A stretch of 64,000 nt of DNA from Dissophora ornata (GCA_025201705.1 MU616581.1:1-64000), one strand, 5' to 3'; positions 18,581-30,592 are shown, counted from the first letter of the stretch. Numbers and translations: made by a program. Notes: generated by a model not told the origin, from the letters alone.

Positions 18581-19795
18581 AGAATCTATATTATTAACTT
18601 GCAGAACCTCGTCCTCCCTCAGTTAATTGTATTACTACATATGCCGGAATAAAGAAGACATGCTATATAGTCCTGTCACTCCATAACATAATCAGCCATG
18701 TAAGAGATCTAGAGGTTTTATGGATGGTGCTGACTCAATTTCAGATTCCATCTCACGGCGTCTTGATTTCTGCGAATTCTCGGTAATTCGGCTGCTGTCA
18801 TTGTAATCTATACCGGGGCTTGCAAATTTACATTGCGACGTGTGCGCTATTCCCCTTCCACCATTGGCTCATGTGGAGGGAGGCTAATTGGCAGCAAAGA
18901 AGACTAGAGAGCCTCTGCAAAGTAGTTGATATGCATTAAATTGTGAATCCTCGGTGAAAATAGAAAAAATGGAAATCTTCATTTGGAGTGCAGGTAGCCC
19001 AAGCGGAGAAAAGAAAAAGCAGGTTGGAAAGCATGAATACTTATTTGTTTGTTGCTCTGCTCAAAAAGGACACAGTTTCGCCTCTCATGGACAGCAATCT
19101 GTCCACGTTCCTGTCAGAAAAGGAAACGGCGCCCTTCCTTGTGCATTCATACACTCGCACGCACACATGTGTGTGGCTCTACATGTACTTACGCTGTCAA
19201 CAGTCGACAGCGTTGTTGATAAAGTAGAATATACTGTTGAAAGTCGAGGTTCGCATTTTGCGTGCTACTTTCACTACTTCAACTCATGAGAAGCTGAGAA
19301 GGCATAGTCGACCATGGGACTCGTTGACTGTATTAGCAGACTAACGGCTTTGATTCAAATATCCACGAAAGGCAGTGCAGCACCAGAGTCGAGAATTCAA
19401 AGGGGAAGAATGATGGAACACAACCGCTCGCTGCATGCACACCCACAAAACGAACTTTTTTTCTTTTTTTCTTTTTTTCTTTGTTGCCACATAATTTGAA
19501 CCTTAAATCGCGAAGTCTCTGCCAATCAGCGACTGTTCTGTGCCACGCGTTGCTGATCATTGGGAATCAGCTCTGTGCAGCCTGAGCGTCAGGGCGGAAA
19601 GAACCACTCAATTTGTGATCCAAAAAAGAGAGCGGGCCAGACGTTGTATCAATTTATTTACTCTCTTTTCATCATCCGATCGTACCCTGTGTACAACTCT
19701 AAACAATGTTCCTGGTACAGCAGCCAAAAGATATGCCCTCGTGTGGTCGGTAATGTGCCTGCTGTCGGGATGAGCTCAGACCCTGTCAACCCGAC

Positions 19796-19801
19796 CACGT
19801 T
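19796..19801 (+). promoter_or_regulatory. CACGTT motif, possible Pho4-type bHLH site
   Basis: This half-palindromic E-box lies about 310 nt upstream of a phosphate transporter gene. In yeast, CACGTT/CACGTG sites bind the phosphate-starvation factor Pho4. A single 6-bp match may be chance. Confidence 0.2.
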
Positions 19802-19983
19802 CTTACTTCTCTGGTGCTCACGCTCTACCCATCATCCAATGAGAACTTGCATCATCTACTCTCGTTCTACTCTCGGTTCTTTTCTACTGTCCCTTTGCTG
19901 TAAACCTTATGATGATGAGCGTCGCTCCCACTTCTACTCGCATGTCCATTGTTTATAATACAGCTTCTTGCTTGTCAACATCG

Positions 19984-19989
19984 TATAAA
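19984..19989 (+). promoter_or_regulatory. TATA box of the phosphate transporter gene
   Basis: TATAAA lies about 120 nt before the ATG at 20108 and is followed by a pyrimidine-rich leader of the kind seen ahead of strongly expressed fungal genes. Confidence 0.5.
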
Positions 19990-20107
19990 TACCCTCAATA
20001 CCCTACCATCCCTTTTCTTGTTCTCCATCCTCATTCGATCAATTGCTTCCTCGCCGCCTCCTCTCTCCCCCTCCCTCTCTCTCTCTGTCGTCTTATTGAC
20101 ACACATC

Positions 20108-21676
20108 ATGTCCGCCCAAAACAACGCTAAGCTGGATTCCTACCAGCTCAATGAACGTCGCCGCGAGGCTTTGTCCAAGATTGACAACGCCGAGTTCGGT
20201 TGGTTCCATATCCGTGCCTGTCTCGTCGCTGGTGTCGGTTTCTTCACCGATGCCTACGATCTTTTCGCTATCAACTTGGTCACCCCCATGCTTGGTATGA
20301 TTTACTATGGCGGTACCCTCCCCTCTGACTTGGACCTGGGTATCAAGGTCGCTGCCTCTGTCGGAACTTTCCTCGGTCAAATCGGTTTCGGTTACCTCGC
20401 TGATCGTCTTGGACGCAAGAAAATGTATGGTGTCGAATTGATGATCATTATTGTTGCCACCCTCGGCCAGGCCCTCTCTGGAAACGGCTACGTTTTGTCT
20501 TTGCCCGCTGCTCTGATTATCTGGCGTGTGATTGTCGGTGTCGGTATCGGTGGTGACTACCCCTTGTCTGCCGTCATCACTGCCGAGTTCGCCACCACCA
20601 ACCGTCGCGGTGCCATGATGGCCGCTGTCTTTGCCATGCAGGGATTCGGTTACTTGACCACTGGTATCATTGCTGTTATTCTCCTTGCCGCCTTCAAGAC
20701 CAGCATCGAGGACAACGTCCAGAACTTGGATTACGTCTGGCGCATCTTGATCGGTTTCGGATGCATTCCCGCTCTCGTTGCTGTCTACTTCCGTCTGACC
20801 ATCCCCGAGACCCCCCGTTACGTCTTGGATATCGAGAACAACATCAACAAGGCCGAGCGCGATGTCGCCAACGTCCTCAAGGAGAACCGCAACCACTTGC
20901 AGTCCGATGATGATGCCAACGATGTCATCGTCCACAACCCCGCTGTTGCCAAGGGCTCTACTGCCGACTTTATCACCTATTTCTCCAAGTGGCAAAACTT
21001 CAAGGTCCTCTTCGGTACCTCCATGGCCTGGTTCGCTCTTGACGTTGCCTTCTATGGTATCGGTCTCAACAACTCTTTCATTCTGTCCTCGATTAACTTC
21101 TCGTCTGTCAAGGGTGATAACTACAGCACCTGCTGGAACGCCGCCGTCGGTCAGATCATCATCGTCCTCTTGGGTACCGTCCCCGGCTACTGGGTCACCG
21201 TCTTCACCATTGAGCGTCTCGGTCGTATTAAGATCCAGATCATTGGTTTCGTCATGTCCTGCATCCTCTTCTGCGTCCTCGGTTTCGCTTACCACCAGAT
21301 CAAGGACTACTCGATCGCCCTCTTCATTTTCCTCTTTGCCGCCACTCAGTTCTTCCAAAACTTCGGACCTAACTCGACCACCTTCATCATTCCCGGTGAG
21401 GTCTTCCCCACCCGCTACCGCTCGACCGGTCACGGTATCGCTGCTGGTTCCGGAAAGTTGGGTGCCATTGTTGCCCAGGTCGGTTTCTCTCGCCTGAAGG
21501 ATCGCGGTGGTTCCAACGCTTTCATTCCTCAGTTGCTCCAGATCTTTGCCCTGTTCATGCTCATCGGTCTCTTGGTCACCTTCCTCATCCCCGAGACCAC
21601 CGGCAAGACCCTCGAGGAGCTCTCCAACGAGGATGAGTTCCCCACCCAGCCCTACAACAGCGAGGAGGAGAAGTAG
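20108..21676 (+). CDS. PHO84: Inorganic phosphate:H+ symporter, PHO84-like MFS
   Basis: Intronless, 522 residues. The start at 20108 (MSAQNNAKLDSYQLNERRR) was chosen over the in-frame ATG at 19949, which lies in the pyrimidine-rich leader. It carries the phosphate-symporter family signature VGVGIGGDYPLSAVITAE, the early motif GFFTDAYDLFAINLVTPMLG, the loop motif GYLADRLGRKKMYG and the late motif PGEVFPTRYRSTGHGI. Twelve helices with a hydrophilic central loop are expected. It is a plasma-membrane high-affinity phosphate uptake protein by family knowledge. Codon use is strongly biased toward C- and T-ending synonyms (GGT, ATC, CTC), unlike neighbouring genes, suggesting high expression. That bias also produces the long spurious antisense frame over it. 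Confidence 0.92.
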   Translation: MSAQNNAKLDSYQLNERRREALSKIDNAEFGWFHIRACLVAGVGFFTDAYDLFAINLVTPMLGMIYYGGTLPSDLDLGIKVAASVGTFLGQIGFGYLADRLGRKKMYGVELMIIIVATLGQALSGNGYVLSLPAALIIWRVIVGVGIGGDYPLSAVITAEFATTNRRGAMMAAVFAMQGFGYLTTGIIAVILLAAFKTSIEDNVQNLDYVWRILIGFGCIPALVAVYFRLTIPETPRYVLDIENNINKAERDVANVLKENRNHLQSDDDANDVIVHNPAVAKGSTADFITYFSKWQNFKVLFGTSMAWFALDVAFYGIGLNNSFILSSINFSSVKGDNYSTCWNAAVGQIIIVLLGTVPGYWVTVFTIERLGRIKIQIIGFVMSCILFCVLGFAYHQIKDYSIALFIFLFAATQFFQNFGPNSTTFIIPGEVFPTRYRSTGHGIAAGSGKLGAIVAQVGFSRLKDRGGSNAFIPQLLQIFALFMLIGLLVTFLIPETTGKTLEELSNEDEFPTQPYNSEEEK

Positions 21677-23001
21677 AGTTACACCCTTCCCTTCTCTTGC
21701 AGCCGCTATGTTGTATTTTTATATAAACATCAATATACCAATAGTTATTTCACTTCATAATTAAAAACGAGTGCAAAATAGTTTTTTTGAAATGATATTG
21801 GCTGTGAAAGGCACTGGATTTTTTTTCTTTTTTTGTGCATGCCAGGCGGATGTGCGGTTTGGTCTTCACAAGGCAGACGACGATACATTTGGCTACCTGT
21901 ATGTACCTGAAGCAAGCTGGAGATTGGAGCAGGCACGTTGTCTTCGAATGGGAACGAGGCCATTATGATGCGTTCCAGAACGCACGCATTGATGGGAGGG
22001 TTGATTGAAGACAAAGGGAACCCGATATCGAGCCACAGGTGAAAGAGCGAAAGAAAATTTTCTAATCCTCGTTGTGGAAGGTGTCATTCTTCATGATAAT
22101 TAGAAGCACGATGCCACACCACAGAGTTTTTTCTTTGTGTCGGTGCACGACTCGTGCACGTGATGCAAACCTCTATATTGAAAACTCTTTCCATCTCCGC
22201 TCAGCGCGCTGTAGTAAATATACGACTTATCTAAAAGCAAATATTTCACGAAGAAAAATATGTGGGTTTGAGCCTGCTTATTAGGCAATTGTGCTGAGGT
22301 ACAGTGGATCCTCCTTTCTTCCAATCTCTCTGACTGGTACATAGTGACTTGAAAAAAAATAATCAAAGCGAAGACATCCCATGAGGGACGCATCCGGCTT
22401 CGTAGAGACAACTGCCATTCATCCATCGATCTACCAACGACGCAACTCTACCAACCATCATCGTCACTATCTACATCCAATGTTGTTCTCGGGAGCGGCG
22501 AAGCGATCCCAATGTTCATGGAGTCACTCATCTACAATGGCGTACATGGAGCATAACAGATCTTGTCAGGCTGTGGCCTATTTGGCTTGACTGAACGATC
22601 CCTGATGCAGAGCAGGGAAACGCTAATGGCATGTGGAAACTCTGATCGATTGCGTATTTTACTCAGTGCTGCACCGCATGGAATCAGGGCGCTTCTGAGG
22701 GACCAAAAAGAAATAGACATGATCTCATTCAGCATGGAGACTTACTGATCAAGCAGGACATGGCATTGGATTCCATGGAGTCCTTGGAGGAGAGCGCTTG
22801 TCGCATGAATTCACAGTGGCAGAATGTTTTTACTGACGATCTGTCTCCTGTTTTCTGTTCCCTCTTCCTTCACAAATCGGATTGTTTCAACGAAATCACT
22901 GGAAATGCGACCTCCCTTACCGAATGAAACCATCATCTTTGGAATCAACCATGGTTCCCTCCCTACGTCGACTTGTTATTTTTTGTTGCCGTTAACAGAC
23001 C
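21677..23001. other. Intergenic between phosphate transporter and eL13
   Basis: No supported gene. Short ORFs here lack conserved features. A pyrimidine-rich AG (TTAACAG at about 22993-22998) immediately before the eL13 ATG could be the acceptor of an intron in the 5' untranslated region. Confidence 0.45.
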
Positions 23002-24213
23002 ATGAAGCACAACAACCAATTGCCCGGAGAGGTATGTATCTGCGACAGGATATGTCGGTAGATAGGATAGCACAGGACCATTTGCAAGCGTTGGGAAGGA
23101 GTAGCGTCATTGAAAGGATCACAGTTTAAATATATCTGACTGTGCCGAAAGAGATGCTATTTCTTTCCAACTCTCCTTGCGGAGGGTCTTCATCGAATGC
23201 GTTTTTTTTTACAGCAAGGTGACTGCAGCAGAAAGTAACCAAAGCCTAATATTTCTCCTGAACACTCTCTTTTGATCCTGTAGCACTTCCGCAAGGACTG
23301 GCAGTCCCGCGTCAAGACCTGGTTGGACCAGGCTGGTCGCAAGAAGTCCAGACGCATTGCGCGTGTCCAGAAGGCCGCTCGCATTGCCCCTCGCCCCGTT
23401 GATGGCTTGATCCGCCCTGCCGTCCGCTGCCCCACCGTCAAGTACAACACCAAGCTCCGTGCTGGTCGTGGCTTCACCCTTGATGAGCTCAAGGTACAGC
23501 ACCATGAGATCCTTTTCATTGCAACAGAGCAAGGATCGAAGTTGGAACTAGGATGCGGCTACAACATGCATCCAAGTACAAATCAATACCAAACTCAGGA
23601 TGGAGAATTGGAAACTCGAGTGATCAATGGAAATAGCTCGAACCTTTGTCATGTGGATCGCTACGATGAGAGGACTTGGCTGACAGGAAAAAGGCAATGC
23701 GGAGAGGATAAAACATCATGTCCGACTCGTGCTTCTCATGGAATTTCTGAAGGAAAAAGTGCTGGGACCTTTTGTAGCCAGAACACAGTTATACTCATCG
23801 CATACGGTTATTTTTGTGTCTAGGCTGCTGGTATCCGCCGCAAGGAGGCTCTCTCCATCGGTGTCTCCGTTGATCACCGCCGCCGCAACAAGTCCGAGGA
23901 GTCCCTCCAGTTGAACGTTCAGCGCCTTAAGGCCTACAAGGCTAAGTTGATCGTCTTCCCCCGCAAGGCCGGCAAGGTCAAGGCCGGTGATGCCGAGGCT
24001 TCTGAGCTCTCTTCCGCCACCCAGTTGACTGGCGCTCTCTTCCCTGTCACCCAGGCTTGGGGCAAGGAGAAGGCTCGCAAGATCACTGAGGAGGAGAAGA
24101 ACAACTCTGCCTACGAGCAGCACCGCAAGGCCCGCTCCATTGCCCGTCTCCACGGTATCCGTGAGGCCCGTCGCAAGGCCAAGGAGGAGGAGGAGGCCAA
24201 CAAGAAGAAGTAA
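23002..24213 (+). CDS. RPL13: 60S ribosomal protein eL13
   Basis: Exons 23002-23031, 23284-23493 and 23824-24213 give 209 residues, the usual size for eL13. The short first exon ([10 protein letters not shown]) ends at a GTATGT donor, and exon 2 opens with [16 protein letters not shown]. Conserved phrases are [36 protein letters not shown] and [20 protein letters not shown], and the tail is Lys/Glu-rich. The protein is a component of the large ribosomal subunit. Introns of 252 and 330 nt are long for this genome, as is common for ribosomal-protein genes. Codon use is highly biased, in keeping with strong expression. The ten-residue first exon is the least certain part, though its splice sites and phase are good. 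Confidence 0.92.
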
Positions 24214-24941
24214 AAATCTATGTCGCTTTTTGTTAGTTTTTACTCTCTTATTAAACCAATCTTCCCCAGCTTGTTGCCAGTGCTGTGGTCAAAGAAAATG
24301 TACACGTTTTGGCGCCTTCATCAGTTAAGAAATGTTTTAATTAGCGAAGTTATCCGATTAACCACAGTAAACTACAGTTTATCGCAGCAAACCATCACTT
24401 CCCAGAGACACTCTCTTCCCCATTCGCATACAACTAACCTTTCTCACCATGAATACACCTACCGATGGAGGCGCTACTTCGTCCACACCATCCTTCGTGC
24501 ACAAAAACCAAAGTTCTTCCTTGTCATTCGAAGGGCAATCCTTCGACCACAATTCACCAGGCTTCTTTCTCAATGGACAGCAGTGATATAGCCGACATAG
24601 ACCCATACTCCGACGCTTAGTGATGATCCCAGCGATGCACCCAAAATTCCAGGTAAAATGCCTGCCATGGTTCGACCTTAGATAAGTTCATTGAATGGAT
24701 ACTGACAAGCAGAACGTCTTCGTCTAAGTTTTAGGTCGCTGGGGGGTACTTCAAGTCTCAACGCGTCTTCAGGTTGCTCTGTCTTCAACCTGGATGCTGA
24801 GCCACCTTCGCCGCTTCTTCCTCCTCGTCTTCCCTCGCTTACCACTTCAAGGGGAAGCATCGCCGGACATACGTAGAGTTGTGAGGGAAAACTAAAGCAG
24901 TAGACGGTTCTCCTCCTTCCTTAATCCAGACCAATCTCAAC
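24214..24941. other. eL13 3' region and left end of a hAT-type element
   Basis: From about 24334 the sequence TTTTAATTAGCGAAGTTA resembles, in reverse complement, the block near 26790, and TTAACCACAG-type motifs follow. I take this as the left terminal/subterminal region of the decayed hAT element at 24942-26300. No transposase coding was recognised before 24942. Confidence 0.4.
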
Positions 24942-26790
24942 ATGGCACCTGTCCCAAAGGTCGAACGCGACAAGATTCTAGCGGCGACCATCGAGTGGGT
25001 CATTGGAAACTTGCTGCTGTTTTCCACTTTGGACTCCAACCTGTTTAAAGCCATGGTCAGAGAGTATGCTCCTAATCTGGCTCCCCATTGTGCAGCCGCC
25101 GTTTGTGGTTTGGTAGTGGACCATCGCATAATCCAAAAAGAGCGGCTCAAGGACCTATTGGATCGAACCCATATGCATGGTGCTCTCATAGCAGACGGTT
25201 GGAGTAGTCGGCTTATTTTGGTGTTACCCTTCTCTGGCTAGATGAGGACTTGAGGACGCTCGAGTGTGTCTTGGATTTGGCGCCTCAACCACACCCTCAC
25301 ACTGCGGTAAACACTGCCCGCATCCTAAGTAAGTGGCTGCTACTCGCACGGTGTATTTCTTCACTCGATATACTCTATTTACATATGTTGGTCTGTCTTA
25401 TTGTAGAACGGACAGTAGGCAATGCCGATTAGGACATAGAGAGCTCGATTATGTCTTTCACCTCGGACAGCGTAGCTGTTGTGATCAGAGCTGCGGAGGT
25501 AGCAGGCATGACGCGCGTTGCCTGTTATGCTCACTGTCCCCACAACTCTGTGAAGAGCGCATTGAACCTCTAAAGGTCGTCGTCGAGAAGTGTCATGATC
25601 TAGCCAAATTCTTTCATTCCAGCCCCAAGATGGCCGAAGCCCTTGACGTGGAGCAGCAGCAGACCGACCCGTCGGCTAGGGCTGTCGTGGTTGTCATGGA
25701 CGTAGTGACAAGGTGGAACAGTGCTTTGCATATGATGCGAAGACTTTTGCATCTCAGGTACGCGATCGAGTCGTTACTCATACACCTACAACACATACAA
25801 GATAGAGTTGCTTGCGACAAACTGGGAGCATTGAGACCGAAAGGTCCCGATCGGGATATCGTCGAGGAAATGGTCAAGATCCTCGTACTCATAGAAGATA
25901 TGCCTCTGATCTTCAGTTCAGCATCAAAGGGCTTTGCTCCAGTGTCAAAGACGAATTGACCAGACGCACTTCACAATCGAAGGCTGTTGACGCCTTCCGA
26001 CACGAACTCAAGCTCGAGCTGGAGAGGCGCGTTTATAAAGCGGCAAAGGACTGCACTAGGATCTGCGACGTCAAGCGATCGTCAAACCGACATTGAATTT
26101 GAGCGCTACTTCAGCCGTCCCCTGACGGCCGACATTGTTGAGCCCCGACAATAGTGACGAAGAATTTCCCCGTAATGGCAAAGTTGGCAAGAAAGTTCCT
26201 GGCAATCTCAGCTACATCGGTCGCTTCCGAGCGCATGTGTAGCTTCTGGAGGAGTGTGTATGGGCAAGCACAATCGCCTCTCAGACGATGCAATGAGTGA
26301 TATCGTGTTTTGCAACTATGTGTCAAAGTGCCTTGCAGATGCAGCTTCAAAGACTGCACAGGCTTAAATATATTTTTTTGTAGCTGCGACCTTGTATTCC
26401 CTACTTCCATGCCAGCGCATCACTTCTTTGATACCTCTATGCGTCATCAAGGACTTCCTGTTCCATACCTTTTATGCGGCAAGACCCAAGACCTACTCAA
26501 CGAGTATCAGCTCCTCCCATCTACTCCTTCATGCCCGTAGATACCATGCAGGTATTTTGGCCTCGTTGATGATCTTTCGAGGCCATCAAATGGAAAGACG
26601 ATTAAAGACATTTAATCACATTTGACCGTAGTTAATCACAGTTGACCACGGTATCAGTTAACCACGGTTAGTCGGTTGATTGTTGAAGTGTGCGGCCACA
26701 TTTTAACCATTGGCCAAGAAAAAAAGTTCAGTCAAGTTAATCGCAGCAACAGTTAACTTTTACCGCGGTTAACTATTCGCCGGTTAAAAT
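24334..26790 (+). mobile_element. Decayed hAT-superfamily DNA transposon
   Basis: The left end (TTTTAATTAGCGAAGTTA, about 24334-24352) and the reverse complement of the right end (TTTTAACCGGCGAATAGTTA, about 26769-26788) form an imperfect terminal inverted repeat. Both flanks carry repeated TTAAYCACRG and ATCGCAGCAA motifs as subterminal repeats. The hAT transposase remnant lies between them. The exact ends and an 8-bp target duplication could not be fixed by eye. Confidence 0.5.
24942..26300 (+). pseudogene. hAT transposase, multiply frameshifted remnant
   Basis: Fragments in shifting frames spell a hAT transposase. They include the DDE-region opening HGALIADGWSS (about 25190) and a continuation GVTLLWLDEDLRTLE one frame away, so a shift lies near 25212. 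Next comes RVACYAHCPHNSVKSAL, another shift near 25560, and VVMDVVTRWNSALHMMRRLL with the typical TRWNS motif. Finally ISATSVASERMCSFWRSVYG near 26200-26260 is the C-terminal dimerisation motif (usually atSvpSER). Several stops and shifts make it non-functional. It is older than the piggyBac copy at 2310, judging by the number of lesions. Confidence 0.75.
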
Positions 26791-27200
26791 CACAAAGACT
26801 TATTCTGTGTTGTGTGGAGCTTATGTGAATGATATATGCCGGGTCCGTCAGCGTGAGAACCATAGTGACATAGTGACGAATGAAAGGGGTGGGCGAAGTC
26901 CGGCGAGAAAGGGTATATTTGGCGGACAAAGGAATGGAGCTTTCGGACCAGCGTCTTGGCGGAGACAAAATTTACAATGCTCGTTGGAGCGGTTGGATCT
27001 GGTAGAACTTAATTTTTAGTATAAAAAGAAGCTGCCCTTCAGAACCCTCACTGGCACACCCATCTCGAAGTAATTGATCATACTCCTCCTCCCTCCTCTC
27101 ATTGCTTCAAATATACCCTATTCTGGCTGGACATCACAGCAAACTCAGGATTTCCGGCAAACAAAACAAATATACTCACAAATAAGGCGCCTCACCGCAA
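26301..27200. other. Right end of the hAT element and DHA2 promoter
   Basis: From about 26600 to 26790 there is a run of TTAATCAC/TTAACCACGG-like motifs (subterminal repeats). A TATAAAA at 27020-27026 lies 175 nt before the DHA2 transporter ATG. No gene is seen. Confidence 0.45.
27020..27026 (+). promoter_or_regulatory. TATA box of the DHA2 transporter gene
   Basis: TATAAAA stands about 175 nt upstream of the ATG at 27201, with a C/T-rich leader after it. Confidence 0.4.
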
Positions 27201-29090
27201 ATGTCAAGCAAAGGCTCCGTCCGAACGGTGGAGGTGTTGAACCAGTCTTCAAAGAAGGAATCCGAGATCATCAACATCGACAAACTGGAGACTGGATCAT
27301 TTGATTCTGTAGAAACCCAGATTGACCAGAACAAAGCATCAGACGAGCTCCAGGCACCAATGTGCCATGACAGGCTGGCAGCGATGCAGAAAAAAATGGC
27401 ATCTCTCATGTTGTATGTGATCTCCGTGGCTCAGTTCCTTGATATCAGTAAGCGACTCTTATCCTGTCGATGGTCGATCCATCCTTCTTGTTGATTACTG
27501 TCATTGGTGTTAAGCATGTCTCTAACTCTTGCTCCCTACTCTAGTGAACGGATCGGCAATGACGGTGGCATTCGTAGACATTTCCAGAACTCTCGACTTT
27601 GATACGTACTCTACGCAGTGGATCATGAGTTCTTACGCTGTCGCCTTTGGAGGGTAAATTCCCAGTATCCAGCATTGTCATTCTACCAAGATCGTTGTCC
27701 GGTCGATCGTATTCTTTAAACGAATCCTGACGTCATTTTCTTGCCTATTAGATTCCTCTTACTCGCTGGTCGAGTCGGCGATATGTATGGCCATCGCAGT
27801 GTCTTCTTAGTTGGTCAGATCTGGTTCGGCCTATGGTCCCTGATTGTATCCTTCTCGACAAGTCCCGCCATGTTCTGTATCACCCGTGCACTGCAGGGCA
27901 TCGGTGCCAGTATGAGTGTCCCTACCGCTTTGGGACTTATCACCACCACCATCCCCGCAGGACCCAAGCGCACCCGTGCCCTATCGATATTTGGGGGGTT
28001 CGGCGCTGCAGGTGCAGTCGTGGGTTTGCTCCTTGCAGGAGCCCTGATCTCGGCAATGAGTTGGCATTGGATCTTCAGATTCTCATCTATCTTTTCGTTC
28101 GTGCTCTTTGCTCTGGGTTTCTTTGCGATCCCATCGACACCCAAGAAGCAGAATCCAGCCAATATTGACGTCGCAGGCGCCCTGACAGCAACTTCGAGTC
28201 TGATCTGCATAATATATTACATCTCCGCGGGTTCTGCTACGGGCTGGGCTTCTGTCCAGACATTACCCGTCCTAGCTGCAGGTCTTGTCCTGTTTACGGC
28301 CTTTATTTGGATCGAGATGCGATGGGTGTCTAATCCAATCATGCCGTTCCGGATCTGGCATCTCAAGAACTTTTCATCAGCCTTCATTGCCATCATGTTC
28401 TTGCAGGGCCAATTCCAGGGATACACTTACTATGCGACACTGATCTTCCAGAACGTAATGGGATACACGTCGATGCAGACATCGCTTGCGTTCTTGGCCC
28501 ACAGTCTTGCTGCCATCGTTACATTCACGGTTCTGGGAAAAATCCTGCCAAAGTACCGTCTCAAACCCTTTATCCTCACAGGGTTCGTCTTCCGATGCGC
28601 CTCCGCGATTATGTTCGCATTTGTGACAACAAAGACCTCCTACTGGACATTGCCGTTCCTTGGTCTCCTAGTACATGTGATCGGTGTGGGAACTTCCGTC
28701 TTGCCAGCTCAGATTACGGCACTGAAGGATGCCAAGAACGAAGACCAAGGTGTCGTCGGAGCGCTGTACTCCACAGGTATGCAGTTAGGTGGTCCTCTTG
28801 GACTCGCGATTGTTACCGCCATCTCGGAGAACTCTGTGAGTGCGGCGGATCAAGCTGCATCGGTTGATATGCTGATGGAGAGCTATCGAAACGGTTTGTT
28901 TGGTGTCGTCGGCCTGGGTGTTCTGGGAATTATCGTATCTGCGATTTTGCTGCCGAATAATCCCACAGCACCAGCGACTCCTCCTGCAGATGCCGCCACG
29001 GACTCAGTAGTAACCGATGATGTTGCAGGGGTTGTGATTGAGCCAAGTTTGGAAACCACTCAGGTAGTGGTCATTGACGAAAAGATATAG
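27201..29090 (+). CDS. MFS drug:H+ antiporter, DHA2 (14-helix) type
   Basis: Exons 27201-27447, 27545-27653 and 27752-29090 give 564 residues. A hydrophilic N-terminus of about 70 residues precedes the first helix. Exon 2 spells MNGSAMTVAFVDISRTL and STQWIMSSYAVAFGG, and exon 3 opens with the MFS motif A region LLLAGRVGDMYGHRSVFLVG. The helix-5 motif is present as FGGFGAAGAVVGLLLAGALI. The order and the W-I-x-x-x-Y-x-L-like stretch fit DHA2 multidrug or toxin exporters. It is expected in the plasma or vacuolar membrane. The substrate cannot be read from sequence. Introns of 97 and 98 nt sit in the first third, and both junctions are in phase. Confidence 0.85.
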
Positions 29091-29212
29091 ACTATAGATA
29101 AGCACACGCACATATTCCGGCAAAATAGCGCATTTTGCGAGAATAAGCAGCCATGATTTTGTATTGTCAATTCTATGTCAAGGCTTTAGTTTTTCCATGT
29201 TCCTTAAGTTAT

Positions 29213-30592
29213 CTACATTTCCATCTCGCGCTGCGCATGCACCTCATCCTGAATATCCTCCTTCTTGCGGCGTTCAATGAAGTCCTGTTCCAGCAGGTAG
29301 TCAATATCGGAGACGCGCCAGTTCCAATCAATTGGTGCTTCATCCGGCCGAGATCTGGTTCTGGATGCCACCATCTTTTCCGCTGGCTCAAAGAAAGGTG
29401 TTTCAAACCGAACGAGAAGTGGCCGCCGGGTAAAATCTGAGATCACATCTGAACCCATTACATTTGAGCGGATCGTGTAGTCAATAGAAGCATCAACTAA
29501 CAAAGAATATTCATGAGATCGATTAGTACGCGTCATCGTGAGCAGTATGGTCTTCCATTCCGCATAGAGAGCGAAATTATGGAAAACATACACTCGACAT
29601 CTACTTTGAACTGTACGCCTTCCATCATCATCTGTGCAACTTGGTCTCTTGAAGACATCTGGTCTGTTGCTGCTCTGAGTGCGATCGTCAGTGACTGCCA
29701 TCTCCATCTGATAAAGCCACGGGTTGAACCGCTCTTCAGTTTAGGACCTAAAAGAACCCACACGTCCTTAACCACGCCATCGTGAACTGCAGCAAGCTGG
29801 ATTGACACATCTGACTTGACTTCCTCCTGCCTTTGAAGCTCAGATTCAAATCTGTCATACAGTTCTTGTGTCATCATACTGGCAAGCGGTTCGCGGTTGA
29901 CATCCGTGGAGAGCAAGGGCAACATTTGGTGGATAGCTAGTCCAGCTAAACAAGAAAGGGCCAGATCAGTTGAGAAGGACGTAAGAGTCTGCCGCGCGTC
30001 CCAAAATATCAAGTAGTTTCTCAGGGTAATCGAATGGTGAACGCATTATACCTCCTTGGAGAAACTGGTCCGGAAAGTATTCTGGTGAGGTATTGTTTCG
30101 AAGCATCCTCTCGCAAGCGGATTTGCAGATCATGTACTGAATAGACTGGGGGATCAGACCCAACATTGACCAGACCTTGGGGGCCTTAGGGTAGGGGTAA
30201 TGCTGGATTCTTGTCAAATGACTCGATCCGTCGTATAGCCATGCTGCGAAACAATGAAGAGTATGAGAAACGCGTTTCAGATCAGGACGGAGAAGCGCTG
30301 GACATACGATCGCCTTGGGTAATCATTGGTATCGACCATCGTCTCGAAACGTACGGAAATCATATGCGCGTGCTTGGATCTCCCCTTCGCTTGGTGGCTC
30401 CGCGTTCTCTCTCTCTTCTAACTCGGTAGCTTTGGACGCCAACGTTGACGACGGCGGCGTTTGAGAATCGTTAACGTTCTCGCTCAGAGGGCGAAAGCGC
30501 ATAGGAGATGAATGGATATCGCGTGCCCATACTGCTGCGCTCCTGGGTATTGTCTGCGCCAGTGGCCTTATTCGCCTAACGAGGAATGACAT
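29213..30592 (-). CDS. Mitochondrial Tim44-like domain protein (Mba1/mL45 type)
   Basis: Read on the minus strand, exons 30592-30355, 30243-30052, 29945-29592 and 29496-29213 give 355 residues, with all junctions in phase. The N-terminus MSFLVRRIRPLAQTIPRSAA is Arg-rich and amphipathic, followed by RDIHSSPMRF, as expected of a matrix-targeting presequence. The body contains EYFPDQFLQG, MTQELYDRFESELQRQ, EGVQFKVDVEFDASIDYTIR and the ending DWNWRVSDIDYLL. This layout matches the Tim44-like fold of the mitoribosome receptor Mba1 or ribosomal protein mL45. Family assignment is by pattern only. A role in membrane association of mitochondrial translation is inferred. It is divergent from uS9. Confidence 0.65.

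Larger units (their letters stand above)
18581..20107. other. Intergenic upstream of the phosphate transporter
   Basis: No gene is supported. It holds a T/C microsatellite near 19457-19482, a CACGTT motif at 19796-19801, a TATA box at 19984-19989 and a long pyrimidine-rich tract (about 20024-20098) immediately before the PHO84-like ATG. Confidence 0.5.

Noticed and set aside
20093..21433. 446-codon open frame on the minus strand over the phosphate transporter
   Set aside because: It is the exact antisense of a strongly codon-biased gene. The Asp/Glu/Gly/Val-rich product is typical of such shadows and has no domain.
23032..23823. snoRNAs in eL13 introns
   Set aside because: Ribosomal-protein introns often host them, but I found no C and D boxes of matching spacing. 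Box-like strings are imperfect.
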